Of a stretch of DNA of 26,075 bases, positions 9,741-17,904 are shown piece after piece (position 1 is the first letter of the stretch; every line of letters starts with the position of its first letter). Below the pieces are notes generated by a model. That model was not told the origin of the DNA. It was given only the letters and a program-made list of their open reading frames with translations, and did not search any database. Origin of the DNA: a virus; the IMG/VR virus record IMGVR_UViG_3300023109_000117, positions 1 to 26,075 of that record; one strand, 5' to 3'. The translations under genes and the position numbers were made by a program.

Positions 9741-11255
9741 CTATTCTCCAAATATTCTTTCTGATTGTAGTTTGTCTATTTTCTGCTTGTGAGATGCTAG
9801 ATCTCCTTGCAGTTTGCTAATTGCGCTATTTATCTGTGGTGAAGGTGCACCATAACCAGGCGTTGTGTGTGTCAGCATAGTATTGCAAAAAGCATCTAAA
9901 GAGGCATGCATGTCTTCTAAGTATTCTTTCATGACAGAGAATTTTATGTATGGCTGCATTCCTCCGTCTGCAGGGCCTGCGCCTTCACCACCTTCTTCTT
10001 TACTTTTTCCAATATATATTTTCTCTCCAGTCACATGTATTGTACCATCTGCATTAAGAATAATGCTAGCACCTGTGTCTTTTTCTCCTTTTTCTTTAAC
10101 TACTCTAACACTTCCATCTTCTCGAGAAACAATTCGTATCTCATTTGACTTAGCAACAATAGATGCATCCTCTTTATCTTCTTGAGATCCTGTTGCAAGA
10201 ATTGGAATCTCAGAGGCCAAAGATAACTTTTTATCAACTGCAGTGTTCATCGAAATATAGATTCTAGAAAGATCTGTATGAAAATCCGGATCTCCTTCGG
10301 CTCTATTTGGCTCTATGCCATTTAGTTTTGATATTTTATCTGTTTCAATACCATCCCTATCATTTTTTATTAATCTAGCTGCAGTTCTCTCAGGATCCGA
10401 ACCTGCATCTTTTTCAGTCGAAGGTTTTATTTCTTCTTCCGTCGTTCCTCTACCGGCTACAATGTCGATGGACCCTCGTTTTTCTTCCATTCCAATATTG
10501 TAATTAGAAGCTTTGAAATCTTCGTCTTCTTTGGACCAACCTCTATCTGAAGACAATGCTATTAAAGTATTGTTCGAACCTTGAAAGATTAAATCTCCTG
10601 GGCGAGGGGTGTACCTAGGAACGGCTTCTTTTACATTCTGTGAAAATTTAGAATTATCTAAGAGAGTTTTTGTGTCATACCCTTTTGGAGAGCTTTTAGC
10701 TCCTCCTTGATCTCCACCTGCTCCGTTATTAAATCTGGCGATTAATTTTTTAATAACACCTTTTTGTTCATCTGATTTTTCTTTAGCATCGCCTTCCTTT
10801 TCGGCTGGCGTTTCTAAGTCTCGATCTTTGTGCGTGTAATTAACATCTTCTGATGGCATGCCACCCGATATTCTAGAAAGCCAATATGCTGTTTCGCCAT
10901 CTTTAAATATCCATACCTGCTCTCCAACCTCTGTGGGTAGCATAATATGAGATTGGAAGAATGGATATGCACACGTAACAGTTTCACTAGCTCCTTCATT
11001 TAAAAGCTTGATCAATAGCGATCCCCGAGGTGCTTGCTTAGCTGCAGCTTCGTTAGATATTTTTTCTTTAAAAGGATTCTCTTCTTCTTTCAGTATGTCC
11101 ACTAGTGCATCTGGATCTGCAATTATTTCTACGACCGTTCCTTTTAGAAATAAGCCTTCACCTGTTGAAGCTTCCGATGATTTGTTCGATTGGCCTCTAG
11201 TTACGTCACTAGTCTTCGAAGAAGTTGTATCGACCCCTACTTTCCTAATAGCCAT
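9741..11255 (-). CDS. 5: Baseplate hub/spike protein, gp5/gpV-like, without lysozyme domain
   Basis: The central spike of contractile tails. Residues about 34-131 form the OB-fold-type domain (FLKGTVVEIIADPDALVDIL, then CAYPFFQSHIMLPTEVGEQVWIF and YWLSRISG). A linker rich in Asp, Lys and Gly leads to RYTPRPGDLIFQGSNNTLIA (about 215-235). A beta-repeat segment follows (IRIVSREDGSVRVVKEKG, SIILNADGTIHVTGEKIYIG), consistent with spike beta-helix, and the C-terminus is helical with HTTPGYGAPSPQI. Unlike T4 gp5 (575 aa) I see no T4-lysozyme-type insert. Its ATG directly abuts the upstream stop. Identity as hub/spike is strong from domain order and neighbours. Confidence 0.85.
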   Translation of the reverse strand: MAIRKVGVDTTSSKTSDVTRGQSNKSSEASTGEGLFLKGTVVEIIADPDALVDILKEEENPFKEKISNEAAAKQAPRGSLLIKLLNEGASETVTCAYPFFQSHIMLPTEVGEQVWIFKDGETAYWLSRISGGMPSEDVNYTHKDRDLETPAEKEGDAKEKSDEQKGVIKKLIARFNNGAGGDQGGAKSSPKGYDTKTLLDNSKFSQNVKEAVPRYTPRPGDLIFQGSNNTLIALSSDRGWSKEDEDFKASNYNIGMEEKRGSIDIVAGRGTTEEEIKPSTEKDAGSDPERTAARLIKNDRDGIETDKISKLNGIEPNRAEGDPDFHTDLSRIYISMNTAVDKKLSLASEIPILATGSQEDKEDASIVAKSNEIRIVSREDGSVRVVKEKGEKDTGASIILNADGTIHVTGEKIYIGKSKEEGGEGAGPADGGMQPYIKFSVMKEYLEDMHASLDAFCNTMLTHTTPGYGAPSPQINSAISKLQGDLASHKQKIDKLQSERIFGE

Positions 11256-11624
11256 TTACTTCCCCGAAATTTGTGCAAACAGATTATCTGGATCGATCTG
11301 GCTTGCTTTTTCTTCTTCTTTAGAGATAAGATCTGCTAATTTAATTAATTGATCATTTGCTTTGTTCATTCTCTCTATATATTTGGCCATCATAGGACCT
11401 AGAGTAACATGATCAGCTTTGTCACCAGACATTGTTCCGAACACATCTGTGAATAACATGTATGCATTCATCCTGTCAACGATTGCATTTTCATATATTT
11501 CTCTCCAAAGATGTTTCTTTTTGTCTTCAATATTTTCAATCGATTCCAAAAGTGCACCAAATTGCTCTGTCTTTTTGTTGACATCATCAAATGTCATAAT
11601 TGGGTCTTTGTTTTTGTCACTCAT
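11256..11624 (-). CDS. Conserved helical protein of unknown function, 122 aa
   Basis: Almost entirely alpha-helical and charged, with probable coiled-coil segments (KKTEQFGALLESIENIEDKK; YIERMNKANDQLIKLADLIS). Proteins with the pattern YENA-D-MNAYMLFTD followed by MAKYIERMNKANDQLIKLA are, as I recall, common small genes in marine T4-like phages. The size and helical character recall small terminase or assembly factors, but nothing visible establishes this. It overlaps the sigma-factor stop in ATGA, with AAGGAG 11 nt upstream. It sits between the late sigma factor and the spike gene, so late expression is likely. Confidence 0.75.
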   Translation of the reverse strand: MSDKNKDPIMTFDDVNKKTEQFGALLESIENIEDKKKHLWREIYENAIVDRMNAYMLFTDVFGTMSGDKADHVTLGPMMAKYIERMNKANDQLIKLADLISKEEEKASQIDPDNLFAQISGK

Positions 11625-12358
11625 AATATATCAAACTCCTTACCTGAACCATTTAATTGACGATATATACTTCGTATAGAAGACATACAGACCGACAATT
11701 GTTTTGAATTTAATCCTGACATCTCTCTAACATATACGAATATGGCTCTTTTGTTTAAAAAATCAAGTTCGTCTACTTTGTTAAATATCTCTATGATTGC
11801 GTCTACACACTTAATTTCTCGTTCATTACGCACTCTTTTTCTTATTTCGTTAAACAGCTGTCTAATCTCTTCAGTCTTTTCAGCTTTTTCCATCATTGAT
11901 GAAGGAGCTGCTACGTACTGCCCATTTCTGTGGAATAGTGCATCAACATTGATTTCATTGTCTGGATCATCTATTGACACATGTCTAAACTTATGTTTGT
12001 TCTTTTTTCTACTGTGTATTATCAGCCAATGTTTTGCAACAACATTGAAATAAGAAAATGCCCTGTGTCCTTTTGATGCATCAAACTTATGCAGTGTCTC
12101 ATATAAATTAATAACACAATCTTGCTTAAGAATATCTACATTGTCATGCTGTTTATGAAAACCATATACGTAAATTAGATTCTCAGAAAGCTTTTCTAGA
12201 GCTTCTCGTATAATATCTGTATAGAGTTGTTCTTTTTCTTTAGGGCAATCTGAACTGCAAAACTGAACAATTGCATCTTGATGTTCTTTGCGAAAGTACC
12301 CTTTATTCTTTGCTTTGGATTTCCCTCTACGCTTTCTAACTATTTTCTTCTTCGCCAT
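11621..12358 (-). CDS. 55: RNA polymerase sigma factor for late transcription, gp55-like
   Basis: T4 gp55 directs host RNA polymerase to late promoters together with the sliding clamp. Here a very basic N-terminus (MAKKKIVRKRRGKSKAKNKG) leads to YFRKEHQDAIVQF (21-33), as in gp55 proteins. A sigma region 2 core follows at about 72-125 (VDILKQDCVINLYETLHKFD, GHRAFSYFNVVAKHWLIIHSRKKN). The length of 245 aa is slightly above T4 gp55 (185 aa), the excess being mainly N-terminal and about 130-165. The C-terminus ends KEFDIL, an acidic-hydrophobic tail like those that bind sliding clamps. GAGGAGA lies 7-8 nt before the ATG. It overlaps the upstream membrane-protein gene by 23 bp. Confidence 0.88.
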   Translation of the reverse strand: MAKKKIVRKRRGKSKAKNKGYFRKEHQDAIVQFCSSDCPKEKEQLYTDIIREALEKLSENLIYVYGFHKQHDNVDILKQDCVINLYETLHKFDASKGHRAFSYFNVVAKHWLIIHSRKKNKHKFRHVSIDDPDNEINVDALFHRNGQYVAAPSSMMEKAEKTEEIRQLFNEIRKRVRNEREIKCVDAIIEIFNKVDELDFLNKRAIFVYVREMSGLNSKQLSVCMSSIRSIYRQLNGSGKEFDIL

Positions 12359-12641
12359 CGGTTGTCTCCTCTAAGCGGCCAATCTCGTTAGCTACGAATA
12401 AAATACTTCTCTGGCACTCTTTTATATCCGCCACTACTTGGCGAATTTGAGGAGAATCAGAAAACAAAGGTATTTCTAAAACCTTTGATATTGAGTTGTA
12501 TCTATCATCTAACTTTTCTATAGATTCTTCTAAAGCATCTTCCATCCGGATCAGAGCTCGGCCAAATTTATAATTATAATACAATGAAATTACTAACATA
12601 ACTGTAACTAGAAGAGAATACGTAGAAAGAATATAAATCAT
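12336..12641 (-). CDS. Small membrane protein with one TM helix and coiled coil, 101 aa
   Basis: Residues about 3-24 (IYILSTYSLLVTVMLVISLY) form one membrane helix. A cytoplasmic helical part follows (ALEESIEKLDDRYNSISKVL; VADIKECQRSILFVANEIG). I chose the ATG at 12641 because GGAGGAG lies 6 nt before it; the TTG (12656) and ATG (12647) further upstream fall inside or against that ribosome site. It overlaps the glycosyltransferase stop by 4 bp and the sigma-factor start by 23 bp. Similar small TM-plus-coiled-coil proteins occur in marine T4-like phages. The function is unknown. Confidence 0.75.
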   Translation of the reverse strand: MIYILSTYSLLVTVMLVISLYYNYKFGRALIRMEDALEESIEKLDDRYNSISKVLEIPLFSDSPQIRQVVADIKECQRSILFVANEIGRLEETTDGEEENS

Positions 12642-13777
12642 TTCCATCTCCTCCAAAATTTTGAATATTTTTCACTAATCTTACTGAAAGAATACCTGTT
12701 ATGTATCGCTGTTTGAAGCTCTTTTGCTGAGCTTTTAGTGTCTGAAACGAATTCTTTGAGTGTGGTTCTAGCAAAATCAATATCCGGATTGGCCCACTTT
12801 GCACCTTCAACAAATATTCTATTGTCAATTTTCTTAGCTGGTATTGTTTCTATTCTTCCTTTAATTTTTTTCCACCCACCGAGATTAAGAAATTCTGTGT
12901 GCGCTGACCAATTAGTCGCACATACTGGAAGGCCACATGCAGCTGCTTCTAACAAGGGGAGACCAAATCCTTCTCCGTGAGTAAGTGAAATTAACCCTTT
13001 TACTTTCGGATGTTTATACAGAGATGCTACTTCTTTGTCATTTAAGTATCCATGTAAAAAATATATTTTCGGAAAAGGACCTTTTCTAACTTGTTGAATT
13101 ATCGATTCCACCCTTAATTTTGTGATATATCGATCGACTGTTGAGTTACCACCAGAATTTGTTTTAATAATAAGCCCAACGTTAGGATTGTCTTTGAATG
13201 TGTCACAAAACAAAGATATAGTCATTGCTGTGTTCTTTCTGTCAGTTTCATAGTCACCAGATATTTGGCCAAACATAAGATAATTTTCTTGTGTTTGGAA
13301 GCTTATAGAAAGATCAACAGTATCTTCCAAACATGCATCTATAAAAGATTCTGGTATTACCGTTACTCTTTTTGCTTTGAGTCCAGAATTAACTAGACAC
13401 CTTTTTGCAAACTCGCTTGGTACAATAACATGATCCATCCTTTGGCATGCAATCACCCAATCTGGATGACATATGTCAGTTTCTACAACGGCTGATACTC
13501 CATAATTTTTCTTGGCCAACGCTGGATTCCATTCATTCGGCAACATGATCTGAAAAGACACATCTGGTTTTTCTCGGATTGGAGATGAAGCTTCCATGAT
13601 TTTTCCAATCAAACCATTGCATTCTTCTCTATCAGTATACCACGGAGTATTACCCCAAGGAGTGACTTCTGTCGTAATATAAAAATCTTGTTCAAAAGCC
13701 CATCTTGCTAATTGTCTAGCATGAACTCCATAGCCAGATATTGACAAGAGAGGACCTTTAATGTGTACGTGCGTCAT
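12638..13777 (-). CDS. Glycosyltransferase, GT4-like (GT-B fold), 379 aa
   Basis: Transfers a sugar from a nucleotide donor to an unidentified acceptor. The N-terminal half has the Gly-rich GPLLSISGYGVHARQLARWA (8-27) and VSFQIMLPNEW (73-83). The C-terminal donor-binding half has THGEGFGLPLLEAAACGLPV (266-285), the GT4 EX7E motif (E269, E277). VIVPSEFAKRCLVNSG (117-132) is also typical of GT4. GGAGG lies 7 nt before the ATG, which shares one base with the upstream GT gene stop (TAATG), so the two enzymes are coupled. Nothing here fixes sugar or acceptor. No T4-type DNA glucosyltransferase context is seen. Confidence 0.87.
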   Translation of the reverse strand: MTHVHIKGPLLSISGYGVHARQLARWAFEQDFYITTEVTPWGNTPWYTDREECNGLIGKIMEASSPIREKPDVSFQIMLPNEWNPALAKKNYGVSAVVETDICHPDWVIACQRMDHVIVPSEFAKRCLVNSGLKAKRVTVIPESFIDACLEDTVDLSISFQTQENYLMFGQISGDYETDRKNTAMTISLFCDTFKDNPNVGLIIKTNSGGNSTVDRYITKLRVESIIQQVRKGPFPKIYFLHGYLNDKEVASLYKHPKVKGLISLTHGEGFGLPLLEAAACGLPVCATNWSAHTEFLNLGGWKKIKGRIETIPAKKIDNRIFVEGAKWANPDIDFARTTLKEFVSDTKSSAKELQTAIHNRYSFSKISEKYSKFWRRWK

Positions 13778-15033
13778 TACATTGCCTCCATCTTATAGCG
13801 ATTATACCGGGTTTTCCACGTTTGGATAGTGTGATCAATCAATTCATCCCATTGATTCACTCTGTTTTCGTAATTAAATTCGTAATTTGCGTAATTTTGC
13901 ACTTTGTCACATAATGCCTTGTAGCTTTTTGGTAACTGTTTGATGTAATACATGTCTAGCATAGCTTCTGATATAGTTTCTACAGATGTGTAGTCTTCTA
14001 GAATATAGGGTATCTGCTGGTTTCCTACCATAGTTTGAAACTCAATCGGTAGAGCAATGCCATTCTGAGTATTGTCTCTATGATCTTGTACCTGTCGAGT
14101 TTGACCTCCTGTCAATGGAGCGATGATAGGAGTTCCAGTCATCATAGATTCTAAAGTTGACAATCCAAAACCTTCACTATGTGATATATTAATCGTAAAA
14201 TCTGATATATTGTAATATTCATTAAGTTGCTCGAATCCAACTCTTTCAGTGCTGAATACTACATTTTCTTGTATACCATAGTGATCTCTCAAAGCTAGAA
14301 GATTTGGGCCCTCTGTATCAAATGGATCAGTATGCATTAACAATATTGCTTTTCTGTGACCTTTTTCCTTTTCAAGCTTATCTAGGAAGAGAGACCAAGC
14401 CCACAATAAATCGTTAGGTCTTTTTCTTCTAGCATTCCTATTAGACCAAAATCCTACGAACCAATCTTGCTTGTTAGGCAACCATTTTCTTTTTGCTTCT
14501 TTAATTTTCTCATCATTCATTTTGAAATACACGTCTTGAGGAATCGAATGAGGCACAAAATGAGTCTTTTCAGGATAATGCTCTACTACTTGCTGGTATG
14601 TGTGATGAGAATGGCAAGCAATTAGATCTGTTCCTTCATAGTACATATCATTGAACTTAGGATACGGCTTGTTATCCCACACATGCCAATATGCAATTGG
14701 ACACACTTGGTGAATTTCATCTTCCATTCTGAACAACCAATGGAAGAATCTAGGATCAGTGAACAATAAGATCATGTCTGGCTTTTCAGTTACTAAAGCA
14801 AGTCGAATCATCTCTGGAGTCCCAAATCCATCTGTTGGTTTGATTATGAAGTCATCATTCACTTTTACTACATTGTAGTTTTCATGCTTCATTGCAGCAC
14901 CAAACTGCCTAATTGTGTACTTTCCAGTGTCAATCAAGCCGTTAATTAAAAATCTGCTTTGTGTACCGACTCCAGATGTGCTCAATGCATGATCTGAGAG
15001 TACTAGTATTTTCTTTTTACCATTGGCCGCCAT
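13777..15033 (-). CDS. Glycosyltransferase, GT4 family, 418 aa
   Basis: A GT-B enzyme. The N-terminal Rossmann half begins KKILVLSDHALSTSGVGTQS (7-26). The C-terminal half has VGFWSNRNARRKRP (193-206), probably contacting the donor phosphates, and SHSEGFGLSTLESMMTGTPI (284-303) with the EX7E pair E287 and E295. FVPHSIP (159-165) is a common GT4 linker. The start overlaps the Cas4-like nuclease gene by 17 bp, with GGAG 7 nt upstream. It probably works in the same pathway as the next GT. The acceptor is unknown: virion protein, host envelope glycan or small molecule are all possible. Confidence 0.88.
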   Translation of the reverse strand: MAANGKKKILVLSDHALSTSGVGTQSRFLINGLIDTGKYTIRQFGAAMKHENYNVVKVNDDFIIKPTDGFGTPEMIRLALVTEKPDMILLFTDPRFFHWLFRMEDEIHQVCPIAYWHVWDNKPYPKFNDMYYEGTDLIACHSHHTYQQVVEHYPEKTHFVPHSIPQDVYFKMNDEKIKEAKRKWLPNKQDWFVGFWSNRNARRKRPNDLLWAWSLFLDKLEKEKGHRKAILLMHTDPFDTEGPNLLALRDHYGIQENVVFSTERVGFEQLNEYYNISDFTINISHSEGFGLSTLESMMTGTPIIAPLTGGQTRQVQDHRDNTQNGIALPIEFQTMVGNQQIPYILEDYTSVETISEAMLDMYYIKQLPKSYKALCDKVQNYANYEFNYENRVNQWDELIDHTIQTWKTRYNRYKMEAM

Positions 15034-15859
15034 TGCAGTGCTCCGAGTTTGCGAAAGGACAGAATCGACATGAAGTGTAATTCTTCATTGCAAAGCCTTT
15101 CTTTACGTTTTTAATCATTGAATCTACCATTTTATCAGCTCTTTCTACAAACTTAGGGCCGACTGACACTGTAAAGATATCCAAGCATTTTTCTTTCTTA
15201 GCTCCACGCTTAAGAAATACGTAAGCACACCTGATATCTTTCAGTTCCACACCTAATTTTCTAGAAATATACCGCTTGTAGAGGCCTACTTGCGATGTTT
15301 TTAAGAAATCTTTTCGTTGTTTTCCAAACCAGCCGGCTTTACCAGTTGTTTTCCAATCAATCACCCACAGAAGGTCTTTTCCTTTCTTGTCTTTGCATCT
15401 AAGAAGACAATCGACAAATCCTTTGAAAGATACATCATCGTGGCCTTCAATAGATTCATATAGTTTATGTTCTGCATCTACTAATTCCCACTCAGGAAAT
15501 TGATTATCTAGCCATTCAGGAAAAGATTCTAAAACATCAGTCGCATATGATTGCCATTCTTCTACTGGAAGATCTTTGTACCACTTATTTGGTTTCATCT
15601 TTTCGAGGTATGCTTCACCCCTGTAATCATTTTCTACCCATTTTTGTACGATTTCTGCATGACAAGTCGGTATATCCATCGTCTTTGTCTTAAGATAGTT
15701 CTCAATCGCATTGTGTACGGCTGTCCCGTAGTCTGCATAAGGGTTTGCTTCATACGAGTCTAATTTGTCTACGTATGCTAGTTTGTGTCTATATGAGCAT
15801 TCTTTCCAGACTTTAACTTCTGAAAAGCTTACATGAGGTTTTCCTGTTGGAAATAACAT
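15017..15859 (-). CDS. Cas4/RecB-like PD-(D/E)XK nuclease with probable Fe-S cluster, 280 aa
   Basis: Nuclease motifs are in order: SFSEVKVWKECSYRHKLAY (11-29), GTAVHNAIE (45-53, H49), E130, FKGFVDCLL with D150, VIDWKTT with D168 and K170, and QVGLYKRY (190-197, the Q-x3-Y motif of RecB nucleases). Four cysteines, C21 and C264/C267/C275 (CRFCPFANSEHC), sit as in the 4Fe-4S cluster of Cas4 and AddB. This predicts a DNA exonuclease acting in recombination or genome processing. The start has GGGAGA 5 nt upstream and its own promoter candidate (15881-15908). No CRISPR or cas1/cas2 is present, so a Cas4 role in adaptation is not supported. Confidence 0.85.
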   Translation of the reverse strand: MLFPTGKPHVSFSEVKVWKECSYRHKLAYVDKLDSYEANPYADYGTAVHNAIENYLKTKTMDIPTCHAEIVQKWVENDYRGEAYLEKMKPNKWYKDLPVEEWQSYATDVLESFPEWLDNQFPEWELVDAEHKLYESIEGHDDVSFKGFVDCLLRCKDKKGKDLLWVIDWKTTGKAGWFGKQRKDFLKTSQVGLYKRYISRKLGVELKDIRCAYVFLKRGAKKEKCLDIFTVSVGPKFVERADKMVDSMIKNVKKGFAMKNYTSCRFCPFANSEHCNGGQW

Positions 15860-15880
15860 AATTCTCCCGTGCTATGATTA

Positions 15881-15908
15881 ATCATAACGAAAAATATGCC
15901 ATTGTACA
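15881..15908 (-). promoter_or_regulatory. Promoter candidate for the Cas4-like nuclease gene
   Basis: On the minus strand TGTACA (15908-15903) is followed after 16 bp by TATGAT (15886-15881). Predicted start is near 15874, leaving a leader of about 15 nt that contains the ribosome site. The spacing is identical to the two plus-strand promoters at 21765 and 24991. The -10 box is half of a perfect 14-bp palindrome, TATGATTAATCATA (15873-15886), which could be an operator. No experimental support. Confidence 0.5.
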
Positions 15909-15910
15909 AA

Positions 15911-16075
15911 TTAATGATTTTCTAATTCAGTTAGACTAGTATAGTCTTTAATATACTCTAAAAGTGCCTCTTTATACTTTGTTTTGTATCCTTCTTGGAT
16001 CCAACCATCATTTCGAAAACTTTTCGATTCTGATAGTAAAAAGATTAAATTCAGCTTTGCAACTACTCTTATCAT
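15911..16075 (-). CDS. Small ORF of 54 aa coupled to the GT4-GT2 gene
   Basis: An ATG at 16075 overlaps the upstream glycosyltransferase stop as ATGA, and the frame runs 54 codons to TAA at 15911-15913. The product begins MIRVVAKLNLIFLLSESKSF and continues with NDGWIQEGYKTKYKEALLEY and a short acidic tail ending ENH. It mixes a hydrophobic N-terminal stretch too short for a clear TM helix with a charged helix. No strong ribosome site is visible, so translation would depend on coupling. I recognise no family. It fills the otherwise empty gap before the nuclease promoter, which supports it being real. Confidence 0.55.
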   Translation of the reverse strand: MIRVVAKLNLIFLLSESKSFRNDGWIQEGYKTKYKEALLEYIKDYTSLTELENH

Positions 16076-17904
16076 GTGAGTGGGCCCTTTCTTCGTAACT
16101 CAATAGAAGGAACTTCTACAGACCAATCAACTTTGTTGTGGAATATATGCCCTCCTTTCTCCTCTTCGAGCCGTTGGGCTAACACTTTTATATCATCTTC
16201 TGTCACTTCGGCCCAGGGTTTGTCGAAGCATACATTATTTTCAGCTGTGTCTTCTGTGTCCAAGTCGTACATGGATTTCCAGAACTTGCCCCAGTGTGAT
16301 TTATAAGAAGTAATCTTTCGTTCTATATCAAACCAAGAATAGTGGTAGACAGTAGGAAGAGATTCTACACATGTGTCAAACCAATTCTGGTACTGTGCTG
16401 CAGCTATTTTATCTCCTTGTAAGGCTTTAATTCTTGCGTCATGTGCATTCTGATCATAGAAAGTCGCATGAGGAATCCTAGCATAAGAATCGGCTGTGAC
16501 ATAATCACACGAGTCGGTTCCTTTACCAGCATATACATTTCCTTCGTCGTCTTTCATCCTGAGTTCTGCAGGGATTCCATGAATGATTTCTTGTTTATTG
16601 CGACTTAGTCTCCATTTCCATGGATTAACATCCATTCTAACTTTTCCTGTAGATCCCCAATACTCTACAACTGGTAATGACAGGATGTCAAAAGCTTTTG
16701 GAGCTGTTTGAAGAAGTTTTTGAATCTTTTCTCTTTCTCCTTCATGAATGATTTCATCCACATCCATTTGCCAACACCAGTCAGACGTTACGTATTCTCT
16801 TGCGGTTGTTTTAAGATCGCCGTCTGATTTGATTGCCCATCTAGGATGACTAAAGTCTACGTCATGTTTATATGCCCTGATGCCTTCTATTTCTTGGAGT
16901 TTTTCCCATGTGCCATCCGTTGAGCCTGCGTCTACTACTATCACCTCGTCGAAGTTTGCTAGCAAAGACTCTATGCATTTTTCAAATGGGTAGCCTTGAG
17001 ATACGCAATTATACGTTGTAGTGTAAGCTCCTACTGTCGAAGTAATATCCATGCTACGCTTTGTTTCGTTCCAAAACCGATTGGGGAGATCTTTAATATG
17101 CTCGAGCATTGAATCTGGCGTACCACGTGAGAACCATGCTTCATCCGCCATTTGAACGTTTCTATTGATATGTAATTCGCAACCCAAAACTTTGGCTTCG
17201 ATAACAACTCGAGGGCATGTATCTCCTCCTCTAGGAAGAAAACAAAAAGAACCTGCATTGGCAACTTTATTCAAGAGAGCCACTCGAGATAGTTGAGAAA
17301 ATTTCTCATATTCTAGGCCTGAGTCGGTACAGAACTTGATAGCATCTTGGGTACCTTTTATCCAAGACTCAGAATCTTGTATCAATGTGGGCCCAGTTCC
17401 ATTTTCTGATTTAAGAAATTCCAACATCTGAATGTCATCTTTTGAGAAAACAGATCCAAGTACTCTTCCTTTGTCTTCTAGAAAAGGAAATCTATCTATA
17501 TATCTGGCCTCTTGTTCTGAAGACATCCAAAAGACTCTACTAGCACCGTAATAGAATGCTGAAACCATTTTTCCCAGATGCTGATCATGACAATCACATT
17601 CTTGGCCTGTCTCATGCTTGTGTTTTTCAATGGATCTGTATTTACAGAACTTATAATCGTATTCTAACACGCTATATTTTATATTTCCAACTATAGAAGG
17701 AATCAGCTCCATATTGAGTTGTGAAAAATTACCAAATATCCAGAAACAGTTTTGCAATTTTTGCAAAGTTTCTATGGTTACATCTTTTGCATTGAGCTTG
17801 ATTGATTCGAAAGGGCATGCTTCAATTAGTGCTTCTGTTGTTAATTCAGCTCCGCCAACATATTGTTCAGCAAACAAGTCAGCTACAAATACTATCTTCG
17901 TCAT
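16072..17904 (-). CDS. Two-domain glycosyltransferase: GT4-like N-half fused to GT2 C-half, 610 aa
   Basis: Residues 1-283 look like a GT-B enzyme: KIVFVADLFAEQYVGGAELT at 3-22, and a donor-site stretch FLPRGGDTCPRVVIEAKVLG at 222-241, the GT4 position for the EX7E motif, here with only E236 clear. From about 286 a GT-A/GT2 domain starts: FDEVIVVDAGSTDGTW (318-333) and WQMDVDEII (378-386), where D381-D383 are the metal-binding DXD. The fusion suggests two sequential sugar transfers, or one active and one degenerate domain. GGAGA lies 5 nt before the ATG. The start codon falls in one arm of an 11-bp inverted repeat (17897-17938). The acceptor is unknown. Confidence 0.85.
   Translation of the reverse strand: MTKIVFVADLFAEQYVGGAELTTEALIEACPFESIKLNAKDVTIETLQKLQNCFWIFGNFSQLNMELIPSIVGNIKYSVLEYDYKFCKYRSIEKHKHETGQECDCHDQHLGKMVSAFYYGASRVFWMSSEQEARYIDRFPFLEDKGRVLGSVFSKDDIQMLEFLKSENGTGPTLIQDSESWIKGTQDAIKFCTDSGLEYEKFSQLSRVALLNKVANAGSFCFLPRGGDTCPRVVIEAKVLGCELHINRNVQMADEAWFSRGTPDSMLEHIKDLPNRFWNETKRSMDITSTVGAYTTTYNCVSQGYPFEKCIESLLANFDEVIVVDAGSTDGTWEKLQEIEGIRAYKHDVDFSHPRWAIKSDGDLKTTAREYVTSDWCWQMDVDEIIHEGEREKIQKLLQTAPKAFDILSLPVVEYWGSTGKVRMDVNPWKWRLSRNKQEIIHGIPAELRMKDDEGNVYAGKGTDSCDYVTADSYARIPHATFYDQNAHDARIKALQGDKIAAAQYQNWFDTCVESLPTVYHYSWFDIERKITSYKSHWGKFWKSMYDLDTEDTAENNVCFDKPWAEVTEDDIKVLAQRLEEEKGGHIFHNKVDWSVEVPSIELRRKGPLT

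Noticed and set aside
9827-9834. GATAAATA on the minus strand, resembling a T4 late promoter, about 90 bp upstream of the 92-aa gene
   Set aside because: It lies inside the gp5-like coding sequence, encodes conserved-looking residues, and is a single near-match in an AT-rich window; chance is the simpler explanation.
15017-15859. CRISPR-Cas system suggested by the Cas4-like nuclease
   Set aside because: No repeat-spacer array and no cas1, cas2 or effector gene anywhere in the window.
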